DNA of 64,000 bases from Fibrobacter sp. (GTDB taxonomy: Bacteria > Fibrobacterota > Fibrobacteria > Fibrobacterales > Fibrobacteraceae), in contig JAKSIJ010000009.1 in assembly GCA_024398875.1 (NCBI GenBank), positions 1 to 64,000 on the forward strand, read 5' to 3'. Below are positions 51,992 to 63,617 of this stretch, piece after piece. The position numbers and the translations under genes are program-made. Position 1 is the stretch's first letter. Every line of letters begins with the position of its first letter. The notes under the pieces were generated by a model. It ran no database searches and was not told the DNA's origin. It was given only the letters and a program-made list of their open reading frames with translations.

Positions 51992-53659
51992 TTAAAAGTT
52001 TCCGCTCTTCTTGGCAGCAGCTTCTGCTTCGGCCAAAGCCTTCTCGGCGCGTTCCTTGTTAGCCTTGTCCCAAGCGAGAATACTCTTGAGAGCAAGAATG
52101 CAGGGGCTCTTTGCCACGATCATGGTGAGTTCATCCTTTTCGAGGGCTTCCTTCACCACGCGCTTGAATTCCTCAGGTTCCTTCACCTGGTTCACTTCAA
52201 TCACGTTGTCGAAGCCTGCCATTCTGGCCACTTCCTTGTAGTCAATCTTGTAGGCCGGAGTGTGGTCCAAATGACGACCTGTACCCGGATGTTCCTGCTG
52301 ACCCGTCATGGCGGTGATGCTGTTGTCGAGAATAATGACCACATGGCCTGTATCCGGGCGGTTGTAGCCAGCCTGAACAAGACCCGTAATGCCACTGTGA
52401 ACAAACGTGGAATCGCCAATGACAGAGACCACACGCTTTGCCTGTTCGCGAGGAAGCACGTTACGAAGGCCAATGCCCATGCCAATGGAAGCACCCATGT
52501 CGATGGTGTAGTCCATAGCGGAAATTGGCGGGAGGGATGCCAATGTGTAGCAACCGATGTCGCCAGAAACGATGCAGTCCAGTTCCTTCAATACGGCAAA
52601 GGAACTGCGGTGCGGGCATCCCGGGCAGAGCATAGGCGGCTTGCCCTTGACCGGCACCGGGTCCGGACTTCTGTCGCCAGCAATGATGCGGCGCACGCGG
52701 TTCACGTCCAGTTCGCCAAAACGGAAAATCGGGTCGTACTTGCCTTCCACCTGAATGCCGGCGGCGCGGATGTTCTCCACAAGCCACGGGTCGTTTTCCT
52801 CAATAACCATGAGGCGCTTGCCTTCAAACTTGGAAGCAAAATCCTTGATGAGCTGCATAGGCAGCGGGTAGGTCATGCCGAGTTTCAAAATACTTGCCTC
52901 GGGTGCGGCCTCACGCACATGGTGATAGCTGATGCCGCTTACGATAATGCCCATATCGGCACTGCGCATTTCAACCTTGTTGGGGCCTTCCGTCGCATTC
53001 CAGGCAGCCATTTCGTCCATCTTGGCACGGAGTCTGCGACCTGCGGGCTTACTATAGCCAGGCACCATCACATGCATCGGGACGTTGCGTTCAAAATTCG
53101 GCACCATGGGAGCAAGAGGTTCCTTCGGAACGACGATACTCTTGGAATGGTCCACGCGGGTGGTCATGCGGAGAATTACAGGAATCTTGAACTTTTCGCT
53201 AGTCTGCATGGCAAGGCGGAAGAAGTCGTAGGCTTCCTGGGAATTGCTGGGCTCAAACATGGGGCACACAGCAGCCTTCGCATGATTGCGGGTATCCTGT
53301 TCATTCTGGGAACTTGCCTGGCCCGGATCATCGGCCACAATCCAAACCATGCCACCGTCGACACCGGAGTAGGTCGCCGTGTAGAGCACATCGCTTGCCA
53401 CATTGAGGCCCACCATCTTCATGGTCACCACACTGCGGGCATGTCCAAAAGCCGCACCGAGAGCAGTTTCGGCAGCAACCTTTTCATTAGGAGCCCACTG
53501 GGCATATCCGCCCAAATCAGAGTAATCTTCCAGAATTTCGGAAGAAGGTGTTCCCGGATAACCACAAGCCAGTTGCACGTTGCAGTGGCGCATGGACAAG
53601 GATATGGCCTCGTTACCGGAAATCAGCATCTTTTTCGCATTAGGGTCAAAAGCTGGCAT
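51992..53659 (-). CDS. iorA: Indolepyruvate oxidoreductase subunit alpha without C-terminal ferredoxin domain
   Basis: A 555-residue thiamine-diphosphate enzyme subunit. The N-terminal pyrimidine-binding domain (SGNEAISLSMRHCNVQLACG), middle domain and C-terminal pyrophosphate-binding domain (GDIGCYTLASLPPISAMDYT, VVIILDNSITAMTGQQEHPG) are present, with CPGCPHR. IorA of archaea and many bacteria ends with a 2x[4Fe-4S] domain; here the protein stops after an Ala/Lys/Glu helix with no CxxCxxC cluster. Electron acceptor is therefore uncertain. It is first of the iorA-iorB unit. Confidence 0.88.
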   Translation of the reverse strand: MPAFDPNAKKMLISGNEAISLSMRHCNVQLACGYPGTPSSEILEDYSDLGGYAQWAPNEKVAAETALGAAFGHARSVVTMKMVGLNVASDVLYTATYSGVDGGMVWIVADDPGQASSQNEQDTRNHAKAAVCPMFEPSNSQEAYDFFRLAMQTSEKFKIPVILRMTTRVDHSKSIVVPKEPLAPMVPNFERNVPMHVMVPGYSKPAGRRLRAKMDEMAAWNATEGPNKVEMRSADMGIIVSGISYHHVREAAPEASILKLGMTYPLPMQLIKDFASKFEGKRLMVIEENDPWLVENIRAAGIQVEGKYDPIFRFGELDVNRVRRIIAGDRSPDPVPVKGKPPMLCPGCPHRSSFAVLKELDCIVSGDIGCYTLASLPPISAMDYTIDMGASIGMGIGLRNVLPREQAKRVVSVIGDSTFVHSGITGLVQAGYNRPDTGHVVIILDNSITAMTGQQEHPGTGRHLDHTPAYKIDYKEVARMAGFDNVIEVNQVKEPEEFKRVVKEALEKDELTMIVAKSPCILALKSILAWDKANKERAEKALAEAEAAAKKSGNF

Positions 53660-53866
53660 AATGTTCCTTTTTGTTGATTAAAATCCAAAGGAAAAGTAGA
53701 AAAATTTGAATGAAATACACCTCCAAATGGCCGTGTTCCTCTTTCATAGATGCAGAAAAACGAAATATTCATTTTTTTTGGCAAAAATTCCCCTTGATAA
53801 ACGTTATATAGAGTAGGTCAAAGCATTTGGCCTCGGATATCGCAACGTTTGCGAAAAAAAACTTGA

Positions 53867-53886
53867 AGGATATAAAATTATATCCT
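53867..53886. promoter_or_regulatory. Inverted-repeat operator before the DUF4160 gene
   Basis: AGGATATAA (53867-53875) and TTATATCCT (53878-53886) are perfect arms around AA, 19 bp before the ATG. Confidence 0.55.
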
Positions 53887-53905
53887 ATATTATTCGGAGG
53901 AATAA

Positions 53906-54151
53906 ATGCCTACAATTCTGTCTGTATTTGGGCTTCGTTTTTTCTTTTATTCTGCAGAACACGAACCCGTGCACGTACATGTGCAAAATGGTGACGGCGA
54001 TGCAAAATTTGAAATAAAGAATGGAGAAGTTAAACTTGTTGAATATGAAGGATTAAAACCTAAAGATTTAAAATTGGCAGAATCTCTGGTAGAAGAAAAC
54101 AAGGAAATTTTTGAAAAAGAATGGGTGAAATACTTTGGAAAGTCAAAATGA
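53906..54151 (+). CDS. DUF4160 protein
   Basis: An 81-residue protein of the DUF4160 family: PTILSVFGLRFFFYSAEHEP, VHVHVQNGDGDAKFEIKNGE, LAESLVEENKEIFEKEW. The family is typical of small mobile modules paired with DUF2442 proteins, which is the case here, with a four-base overlap. The pair is thought to be toxin-antitoxin-like, but biochemical function is not established. CGGAGG precedes the start. Confidence 0.82.
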   Translation: MPTILSVFGLRFFFYSAEHEPVHVHVQNGDGDAKFEIKNGEVKLVEYEGLKPKDLKLAESLVEENKEIFEKEWVKYFGKSK

Positions 54152-54582
54152 ATCGAAAAGACATTATAAAAGCAACAAATCGTAGAGACGGTATTCTTTT
54201 AAAATGCCGAGATGGCCGCACTGCAAAACTGCGCTTTGTCGATTTTGAGCGACTGCGCTTTGCATCAAAAGAAGAACGGCGCAATTATGTAATGAGCCAA
54301 CGGGGGTTCCGGTGGGAAGGCCTTGACGAGGATATTTCCTATGATTCCGTTTTCAATCCAAAGGATTTTCCTTTAAAGATGAAATCCTGTGCAGAATATC
54401 TCAACATGTCTGCCGTTGCTCGCCGACTAAAAATACAGCAGTCCCTATTGGCGGCCTACATGTCTGGGAAAAAGACCCCTTCAGAAGCCAGGCGGAAGGA
54501 AATCTGCTCCACCATATTGGACATTGCAGAATACCTAAGAAAAAATTTTAGGGATGCGCCAAAAAAATTTACTGAGTTGTAA
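54148..54582 (+). CDS. DUF2442 protein with C-terminal extension
   Basis: A 144-residue protein beginning MNRKDIIKATNRRDG. The start overlaps the DUF4160 stop (ATGA), so I prefer it to an ATG at 54121. The N-terminal half is DUF2442-like (GILLKCRDGRTAKLRFVD, FERLRFASKEER); the C-terminal half has a helix-turn-helix-like stretch (AEYLNMSAVARRLKIQQSLL). It may bind the upstream operator and regulate the pair. Confidence 0.7.
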   Translation: MNRKDIIKATNRRDGILLKCRDGRTAKLRFVDFERLRFASKEERRNYVMSQRGFRWEGLDEDISYDSVFNPKDFPLKMKSCAEYLNMSAVARRLKIQQSLLAAYMSGKKTPSEARRKEICSTILDIAEYLRKNFRDAPKKFTEL

Positions 54583-54587
54583 ATTCA

Positions 54588-56189
54588 CTACTGCTTCAGC
54601 AGCAGCTTTTTATTGGGCTGTATTCCGTCGTTATCGAATCGCACTGTGGGATTCTTCCCTGCCTTGAAGGCTTCTTCGCTTTCGTAGAGGGAAAGCGCCA
54701 CAGAAACGCCGGGCAATTCCGCTACATTGGTCTGCTTCGCCGGCACGGAAGTGGCAAAGGAAAATTCCTTTACGTCGCCGTCTTTGAAGGTCGCCTTAGG
54801 AATCTTGATGGTTTCGCCAAGCTGCGCAAGTGCAGTCCCTGTGCTATCCACGATTTCCGCCACCATGTACACGTCAAAGAAGCAAGGGGCCACACCCGTG
54901 TTCTTTACGGTTATATTTAATTTGTTTGTAATCGCAGTGCCTTGTGAAATCGTCAGAAGTTCTGCATCCGTAATTTTGAAATTGTAGCCGATGACGTGCG
55001 TCATGGAATCGGCAAGTGCCTTGTTATCCTTGTAGAACTGGTAAGCGCATTCCTCGTCCTGATCCAACACATAGTAAGTCAAATGCGCGGTCTTGATGGC
55101 GTCCACCCAGCGGTCGGGCGTCCACTTCAAATAATCGCCGGGAATAACATCGGTGTACGTCAGCATGATGCTGTATTGCCCCATGTTTTCTGCAATCGTC
55201 GGAAGCCCCGCCTTGTAGGCCCGCACCAATGAATCGGCGGTGCCAGGAATTCCGATCATGCCGTCGTCACGCTTGGTGACGCCAAGGCTCAACGCGTAAG
55301 TGTAAATTTCACCATAGCCATCGGAAGGAATCACCAGTTGCGTTTTTTTGAACTCGGAGGCATAGTGTTTGACAATGTCCTTCTGGATTTCAAGCGATGG
55401 CATTTGACTCCCCTCCAAGTTGGAAACATGCCATTCACCCCACTCGCCAAAAGTGCGGATGTCGATATATTCTATGCGGGGGTCGCCATCGTATTTTGCA
55501 GCCAGAGCCGTAGCAAATTCCTTGGCGTACTTTAAATAAACAGCATCGTCCCAAACAGGAACCTGGGCCTGAGTCCCGCTTTCCAACAAGCTATTTCCCT
55601 TCACGGTAGCTTTTTTGTTTTTAGCACCCTTTTCATATACGAATTTTGGCGTCCAGTCGTAGTTTTCGGTAGGAGTATCGTTTGCCCTAATGAAGGATGT
55701 TGAGTATGGGAAAACACGCAGGGCGTATCCCATGTTATGCTCGGCAAGAGCCGCCAAGAGCTCATCCAGTTCGGTCCAGTCATAAACGCCTTCGCCCTTG
55801 TGCAGGTCGCTCCACTTTCGATAACCGGAGCCATAGGTGACCAAGTCCCAGGCACGGTTGTTCCAGGCGCCATAGGGGCCATACTCAACGGCAGGGTCAA
55901 AAATCCAGGGAGCATCGGTGACTACGGTGAAGCCCTTGTGTGGGTTGGCGAGAGGACCCTCAAAACCTTTGAGGGTATAGGAAATCTTTGCGGTGGTGTC
56001 GGCAGGGAGTTCCGTTTCGGAGGAGGAGGAACTTTCTGGAAATTCTTCTAACGATGAACTGGAAAAATCTTCCTCGACGATGGCGCTGCTTTCGCCTTCC
56101 ATGGGGTCTGCGCTACTGCTATCATCACCACAAGCGCTAAGCCCTAAAGCAATAGCGGAAAACACAAAAAAACGCATAAAATGCTTCAT
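54588..56189 (-). CDS. DUF4832/DUF4874 glycosidase-like lipoprotein
   Basis: A 533-residue lipoprotein with lipobox LSAC (Cys20) and a Ser/Glu-rich linker (residues 24-60). A DUF4874/DUF4832 catalytic-barrel-like region covers about 75-420 (LANPHKGFTVV, VFPYSTSFIRAN, IRTFGEWGEWHVSNLEG). The GEWGEWH stretch resembles a glycoside-hydrolase clan A acid/base region. A C-terminal beta domain follows (420-533). It is probably surface displayed and active on polysaccharide, but activity is unproven. It converges with the DUF2442 gene. Confidence 0.8.
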   Translation of the reverse strand: MKHFMRFFVFSAIALGLSACGDDSSSADPMEGESSAIVEEDFSSSSLEEFPESSSSSETELPADTTAKISYTLKGFEGPLANPHKGFTVVTDAPWIFDPAVEYGPYGAWNNRAWDLVTYGSGYRKWSDLHKGEGVYDWTELDELLAALAEHNMGYALRVFPYSTSFIRANDTPTENYDWTPKFVYEKGAKNKKATVKGNSLLESGTQAQVPVWDDAVYLKYAKEFATALAAKYDGDPRIEYIDIRTFGEWGEWHVSNLEGSQMPSLEIQKDIVKHYASEFKKTQLVIPSDGYGEIYTYALSLGVTKRDDGMIGIPGTADSLVRAYKAGLPTIAENMGQYSIMLTYTDVIPGDYLKWTPDRWVDAIKTAHLTYYVLDQDEECAYQFYKDNKALADSMTHVIGYNFKITDAELLTISQGTAITNKLNITVKNTGVAPCFFDVYMVAEIVDSTGTALAQLGETIKIPKATFKDGDVKEFSFATSVPAKQTNVAELPGVSVALSLYESEEAFKAGKNPTVRFDNDGIQPNKKLLLKQ

Positions 56190-56247
56190 TTTACTTCTCC
56201 AGCCACGCTATTAAAAGGCTCAAAAAGGCTACTCGCCTCACTTGGAA

Positions 56248-56601
56248 TTACTTTCCGCTCTTGGCTGCGGCAAGCTCCTCTTCCAGCTTCTTGTTGCAGT
56301 TGTTCTGAGCGTCGCAGATGTTCTTCAGATTGTCGATTTCGGCAGTCTGCTTGGTAACCTGGTCCTTCAGTTCTTCGCACTTGGCGGCAAAGGTCTGCTC
56401 GGATTCAATGCGGCTGTTCAACTGGGAGCGGAGGGAATCCACAGAATTGCGGAGGGTCTCCACAGCGCCCTCGGCTTCCTTCAAAGCCGGATTTTCTGCA
56501 CCATCGGCACACGGGCAGCCATTCTTGAAAAGCTTCTTGGACGCCACCACAGCAGCGGCTGCACCAAAAGCCAAACCTGCAATAAAACTACTTGCCTTCA
56601 T
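56248..56601 (-). CDS. Coiled-coil protein with N-terminal hydrophobic segment
   Basis: A 117-residue protein: an N-terminal hydrophobic anchor (FIAGLAFGAAAAVVA), a CPC motif near residue 29, and a long heptad coiled coil (EGAVETLRNSVDSLRSQLNS, then KQTAEIDNLKNICDAQ). It is likely an inner-membrane or periplasmic structural protein. No family is recognised. Confidence 0.55.
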   Translation of the reverse strand: MKASSFIAGLAFGAAAAVVASKKLFKNGCPCADGAENPALKEAEGAVETLRNSVDSLRSQLNSRIESEQTFAAKCEELKDQVTKQTAEIDNLKNICDAQNNCNKKLEEELAAAKSGK

Positions 56602-56745
56602 AATAAAAACTCCTGTTTATCTATTCCTAATATCGCAAAACATACCCGAATTGTCAAGAACGATTGTCAAAAATTGGGGAAAAATGAACAAATAACAGTT
56701 GAAACAAGTGCGTTTTTATCATTGAGGGTATACAAGGAGTACACT

Positions 56746-57441
56746 ATGTCTGAAAAACATAACAAAACACATCTTCCTCTCAATTTGGCGACAACCCAAA
56801 ATTTGGAGGAAAACAAAACCCCAGCTTTAACCCAAATCTTAAATCTGTATTATAAGGCAAAAGATATTGGGAAATCCCTCATAGAGCATAACCAAATAAC
56901 ATGCATGGGGGCGCTTGCCCTACAGCGACCCGAAATCATGTTAGATGTAGGCATTCCAGGCAAACTTTCGCCAAATTACAGTTCCTCCAATAGGGCAACA
57001 GCATTTGCATCTATTGCAAATCTTGCAGAACATAGTTCCGACGACCGAGGTTCCTTGAAAGGAGCTATTAGACATATATTCTGGCAATCTGACATATCCG
57101 ACAAGTTTTCTCAACATCTTGCACAAAAAATCGGAAACTGCCATGAAAGAAACTACCCGCTCAATCTGGCACGTAAAAGTTATACGACTTTAGATGAGGC
57201 AGACATGGTCACAGATCAGTCAAACAACATCATTGGGCGAGAACTAACAAAAATGTACCCTAATATGACCTCTAGGGAAAGAATGCAAAAAATTCTTGAT
57301 ATCGCCCGCAATGATGGATTGTACCGAATTATTAAAAACCCGTCTGGAGAATACGAAGTCATCAGAGCAAAAATAAATTTTGATGCTTATAAGAAAATGA
57401 AGGAAGAATTAGATAGTTTGGACGATAATGGCTTGAAATAA
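56746..57441 (+). CDS. DUF6973-like protein
   Basis: A 231-residue protein. The core (GSLKGAIRHIFWQSDISDKF, KIGNCHERNYP, EADMVTDQSNNIIGRELTKM) resembles the DUF6973 pattern with conserved His residues, found in secreted effector-like proteins. It lacks a signal peptide. The start at 56746 has AAGGAG seven bases upstream; a longer frame is not used. The next gene, 16 bp downstream, is a four-helix membrane protein, suggesting an effector/immunity pair. Confidence 0.6.
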   Translation: MSEKHNKTHLPLNLATTQNLEENKTPALTQILNLYYKAKDIGKSLIEHNQITCMGALALQRPEIMLDVGIPGKLSPNYSSSNRATAFASIANLAEHSSDDRGSLKGAIRHIFWQSDISDKFSQHLAQKIGNCHERNYPLNLARKSYTTLDEADMVTDQSNNIIGRELTKMYPNMTSRERMQKILDIARNDGLYRIIKNPSGEYEVIRAKINFDAYKKMKEELDSLDDNGLK

Positions 57442-57457
57442 ATTATATTCTTTCTCA

Positions 57458-57853
57458 ATGCATTCAAAAAAAGAAACCTCATTGATAACTCTACTTTCCA
57501 TTGGAGCAGTTTTTGTCCCTGCCGGCATATATTTCTGGTCTTTGGACACATACTATCTGATAATTTGGTACATCCTTTGGGTGCTCGCTCTCAATGGGTG
57601 GATTCTATTTGAAGGATTGCAGAAGAAAATGAATCTAGCGAAACTTTTTCGCAAAATGGAGTTCCCGCTAATTTGCTGGTTTGTTCTCTGTGTTATAAGA
57701 ATAATTCTCCAAACTTGTTTTTGGGTCCCTGCAGAAAGTTCTCTTGAAGAAAGTGGCGACATTTTTGCATTCTCTGTACTAGATTCCATTGCCTTGACCA
57801 TCTATTTTTTCCCTATCGCCTTATTATGGTGTAACCACATAAGCAAGAAATAA
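57458..57853 (+). CDS. Small integral membrane protein
   Basis: A 131-residue protein with four hydrophobic helices (near 8-27, 32-52, 69-87, 105-127). No family is recognised. It follows the DUF6973-like gene closely, likely in one transcript, and may protect against it. This is inference from order and topology. Confidence 0.55.
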   Translation: MHSKKETSLITLLSIGAVFVPAGIYFWSLDTYYLIIWYILWVLALNGWILFEGLQKKMNLAKLFRKMEFPLICWFVLCVIRIILQTCFWVPAESSLEESGDIFAFSVLDSIALTIYFFPIALLWCNHISKK

Positions 57854-57870
57854 TTCCTACCTTTTACCCT

Positions 57871-59199
57871 ATGCAGAACGAAAACGAAATTCAGGGCCGC
57901 CCGGCCGCCCTTCTCCCCATCGCCATCTTCCTAGTTCTCTACCTGGGTCTTGGCATCACCTTTGAATACGTGCTCCACATTCCCATGGGATTCTACAACA
58001 TTCCCATTGTGGCGGCCTTCATGGTGGGCATCCTTGTCGCCTGCCTCCAAAACCGCAAACTGGATTTCAACGGGAAGCTGGATGTGATGGCAAAATCCAT
58101 TGGCGACCGGAACATCCTCATCATGATTCTCATCTTCATTTGTGCGGGCATGTTCGCCGGGATTCTCGGCCGTAGCAGCGCTTCTTCCGCCGCCTACTTC
58201 CTCTTGGATTTCATTCCGGCCCAGTTCGCCGTCGTTGTGCTGTTCATCGTCGCGGCTTTCGTCTCCACCGCCATGGGCACTTCCGTCGGCACCATCGCCG
58301 TGGTGGCCCCCATCGCCATCGAGGTCGCAAACGCCACAGGCTTTGGCGTTCCCTTCTGCGTTGCTTCCGTGATTGGCGGTGCCATGTTCGGCGACAACCT
58401 GAGCTTTATTTCTGACACCACCATCGCGGCCTGCTCCACGCAGGGCTGCGAAATGAAGGACAAGTTCCGCACCAACTTCATGATTGCACTCCCCGCCGCA
58501 ATCCTTGCCACAGGCATCATCGCCGCGGTTTCCATGAGCACCGATGCAAAAGTAGTCACGGAAGGGACTTACAATTTGACCCAGCTCATCCCCTACGTTG
58601 TGGTGCTCGCCCTCGCCATTATCGGCATGAACGTGTTCCTGGTACTGCTGGTGGGCATCATTCTTGCCTCCATCATCATGGTATCCACAGGTGCTGTAGA
58701 TTTTGTGGGTTTGATTGGAAGTACGGGTGCAGGAATTTCCGGCATGTACGAAACCATCATGGTGACACTCCTCGTAAGCGCCATGTGCGGGCTCATCCGA
58801 GTCTATGGCGGTTTCACAGCACTCCTCAACTTCATCCACAAGATTTTCAAGGGCCATAGGGGCGGGCAGTTGGGCGTCGGCCTTTTGGTAACGGCCATGG
58901 ACATCGCCACGGCAAACAATACCGTCGCCATCGTGATGGCGGCTCCTATCGCAAAGCAGATGAGCGAGGAATACGGCATCTCTTCAAAGAAGACCGCCTC
59001 CATTCTGGATACCTTCAGCTGCGTCATCCAGGGAATCATTCCCTACGGCGCCCAGATGCTGGTAGCGCTTTCCGCCATCGCAGCAGCCAAGCTCGACGCA
59101 AACTACAGCGCTTTCGACATCATTCCATTGATGTTCTACCCCTTCCTCTTGCTGGCAAGTTCCATCGTCGCCATCGCAGTGAAGGGAAAGAAGGCTTAA
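57871..59199 (+). CDS. nhaC: NhaC-family Na+/H+ antiporter
   Basis: A 442-residue antiporter with about 12 helices. The signature GGAMFGDNLSFISDTTIAAC is clear, plus TAMGTSVGTIAVVAPIAIEV and IIPYGAQMLVALS. It exchanges Na+ for H+ or a related organic pair. It is preceded by 17 bp after the small membrane protein but is a core-like gene with higher GC. Confidence 0.92.
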   Translation: MQNENEIQGRPAALLPIAIFLVLYLGLGITFEYVLHIPMGFYNIPIVAAFMVGILVACLQNRKLDFNGKLDVMAKSIGDRNILIMILIFICAGMFAGILGRSSASSAAYFLLDFIPAQFAVVVLFIVAAFVSTAMGTSVGTIAVVAPIAIEVANATGFGVPFCVASVIGGAMFGDNLSFISDTTIAACSTQGCEMKDKFRTNFMIALPAAILATGIIAAVSMSTDAKVVTEGTYNLTQLIPYVVVLALAIIGMNVFLVLLVGIILASIIMVSTGAVDFVGLIGSTGAGISGMYETIMVTLLVSAMCGLIRVYGGFTALLNFIHKIFKGHRGGQLGVGLLVTAMDIATANNTVAIVMAAPIAKQMSEEYGISSKKTASILDTFSCVIQGIIPYGAQMLVALSAIAAAKLDANYSAFDIIPLMFYPFLLLASSIVAIAVKGKKA

Positions 59200-59240
59200 T
59201 CACCACACAGAAACATCGCGCTTTAAAACGCACAACGCAA

Positions 59241-59277
59241 AAACCGCGCGGCATTCGAAGTCGCGCGATTTCGTTTT
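59241..59277. terminator. Bidirectional hairpin terminator
   Basis: CGCGCG (about 59247-59252) pairs with CGCGCG (about 59264-59269) and T-rich sequence follows, between the nhaC gene and the convergent 59290 gene. Confidence 0.5.
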
Positions 59278-59289
59278 CTGCCGATTTTT

Positions 59290-59691
59290 TTACTTCACGA
59301 AAGCGGCGATAGCCTTGCAGGCTTCGGCGCCTTCTATAAAGCGGATTTCACTTACTGGCTTGTACACAAAATTGGAGTATTGTGCCAGTTGCAGAGCCAC
59401 AAAACTGCGGTCCTTGGAATAGCAGAGCGACAGACGGAAATTGCCATTATCGCAAGTGCAGGGGCAACCCTCTTTCGCCACCATCTTTTCCATTTCGCAG
59501 ATTGGAGCTCCCACCAACAATTTCACCTTCTGCCCCACCGCCGGGTCGTAATCCAGGCAAAGCCCCACCATGGGGGAATTTGTGGGTGTGTAGGTGACGT
59601 TTGTCTTCAGCCCAAAAAAGGCTTTTTCCACTTTGATGCATTCTTTTTCGAAGAGGGCGCTCGCCATCTCCATTTTGCAAATGTTTTCCAT
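59290..59691 (-). CDS. Hypothetical Cys-rich protein
   Basis: A 133-residue soluble protein of unknown family. It has a Cys cluster EGCPCTCDNGNF near residue 78 and further single Cys. No signal peptide is visible (the N-terminus is MENICKMEMASALFEKECIK). It could bind metal. It is a single gene between two convergent units. Confidence 0.55.
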   Translation of the reverse strand: MENICKMEMASALFEKECIKVEKAFFGLKTNVTYTPTNSPMVGLCLDYDPAVGQKVKLLVGAPICEMEKMVAKEGCPCTCDNGNFRLSLCYSKDRSFVALQLAQYSNFVYKPVSEIRFIEGAEACKAIAAFVK

Positions 59692-59854
59692 ATTCTTTCT
59701 CTTTGACCGCGCTAAAACGATGCGATTTTTCGCAAAAAATAGTGCGGGTTTTTGTTAAAGGTTTGTGATTGCCGGGGCTCTACGAGGAGCTGGCTTTTGT
59801 GTATCGGGTCGCGAACTGCCTAGCCGCGAACCGAGCGATTTAGAGAAGGAATGT

Positions 59855-60289
59855 TTAACAGAGCATGCGCTCTAAGGTATAGACGTAGTAGTCTTTGGAG
59901 AGTGAAAACCGAGAAGCCTGCGGAAAACCGCTTTGCTCGACTGCGAAAGCGGCAATCTTATGCAAGCTGCGGAATCCTACATCGCTAGTGATACTGCCGC
60001 TACGCCCGTGATAGCCCTGAATGGAGCCCGGACGATATGGCCGGAAGGATGCCTGCGGCTGTGGCCTGCGAGTGTTGAGGATTGCTGCCGGAGAATGACT
60101 GTAGGGGTCTGTGATGGACTCGCCCTGCGATGCGCCATCAAATTCCTGGGTCGCGGTGCATATACATGCCAACCCATCCCCATCAGATGCCACCGCATTA
60201 CAGACAAATGAAGAATCCCAGAAACTTGCGAACAAGGCTAGTGCCAAGCCCACAAACATCAGGAATGCATTTCGTCTTTTCCGGGTCAT
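59855..60289 (-). CDS. Hypothetical protein with signal peptide
   Basis: A 144-residue protein. The start at 60289 (MTRKRRNAFLMFVGLALALF) gives a basic N-terminus and hydrophobic signal or anchor; an alternative start at 60346 adds 19 residues. The remainder is Ser/Pro/Arg-rich with no domain. A plus-strand frame at 59933-60211 overlaps and is less protein-like. The 160 bp between 59692 and 59854 hold a few short GC hairpins only. Confidence 0.4.
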   Translation of the reverse strand: MTRKRRNAFLMFVGLALALFASFWDSSFVCNAVASDGDGLACICTATQEFDGASQGESITDPYSHSPAAILNTRRPQPQASFRPYRPGSIQGYHGRSGSITSDVGFRSLHKIAAFAVEQSGFPQASRFSLSKDYYVYTLERMLC

Positions 60290-60455
60290 ATCTTTTTCAA
60301 AAATAAAAAATTTCTGAAATTCCTCCGCCGTGGGGGAAATTTGCACGGGATTTGGGCCCGAACCGCGGGCAGGCCGCTCCGATTTTTGCTATTTTGGGCG
60401 TGTTAAATTTTTAATCAGTAGCTGCGGATTTCCACAGCTGTTATAAAGGAATACT

Positions 60456-63485
<3,030 letters not shown>

Positions 63486-63520
63486 CCTCAGGCCGCGACG
63501 GACGGCACCCTGCGACAGCG

Positions 63521-63552
63521 CGGGCCCGATTCACCATGCAATGCATTGGGCC
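63521..63552. other. GC-rich inverted repeat between secA and tmk
   Basis: GGGCCC occurs on both sides of a short AT-containing loop and can form a stem, without a T run. The 130-bp gap is GC-rich and holds no gene I can support. Confidence 0.35.
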
Positions 63553-63617
63553 CAAACGCACGGCAGGCAACACCCGCAGCAGCGCAGTCCTCACGGCAAC
63601 GCGAACAGAACAACACT

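Noticed and set aside
52262-53677. Long plus-strand frame (471 codons) opposite iorA.
   Set aside because: It is the antisense shadow of a conserved enzyme; no family features, His/Ala/Arg-rich composition typical of antisense reading.
59933-60211. Plus-strand gene of 92 codons.
   Set aside because: The opposite strand has a frame with a clear basic-hydrophobic signal segment; the plus-strand product lacks domain-like features and a ribosome-binding site.
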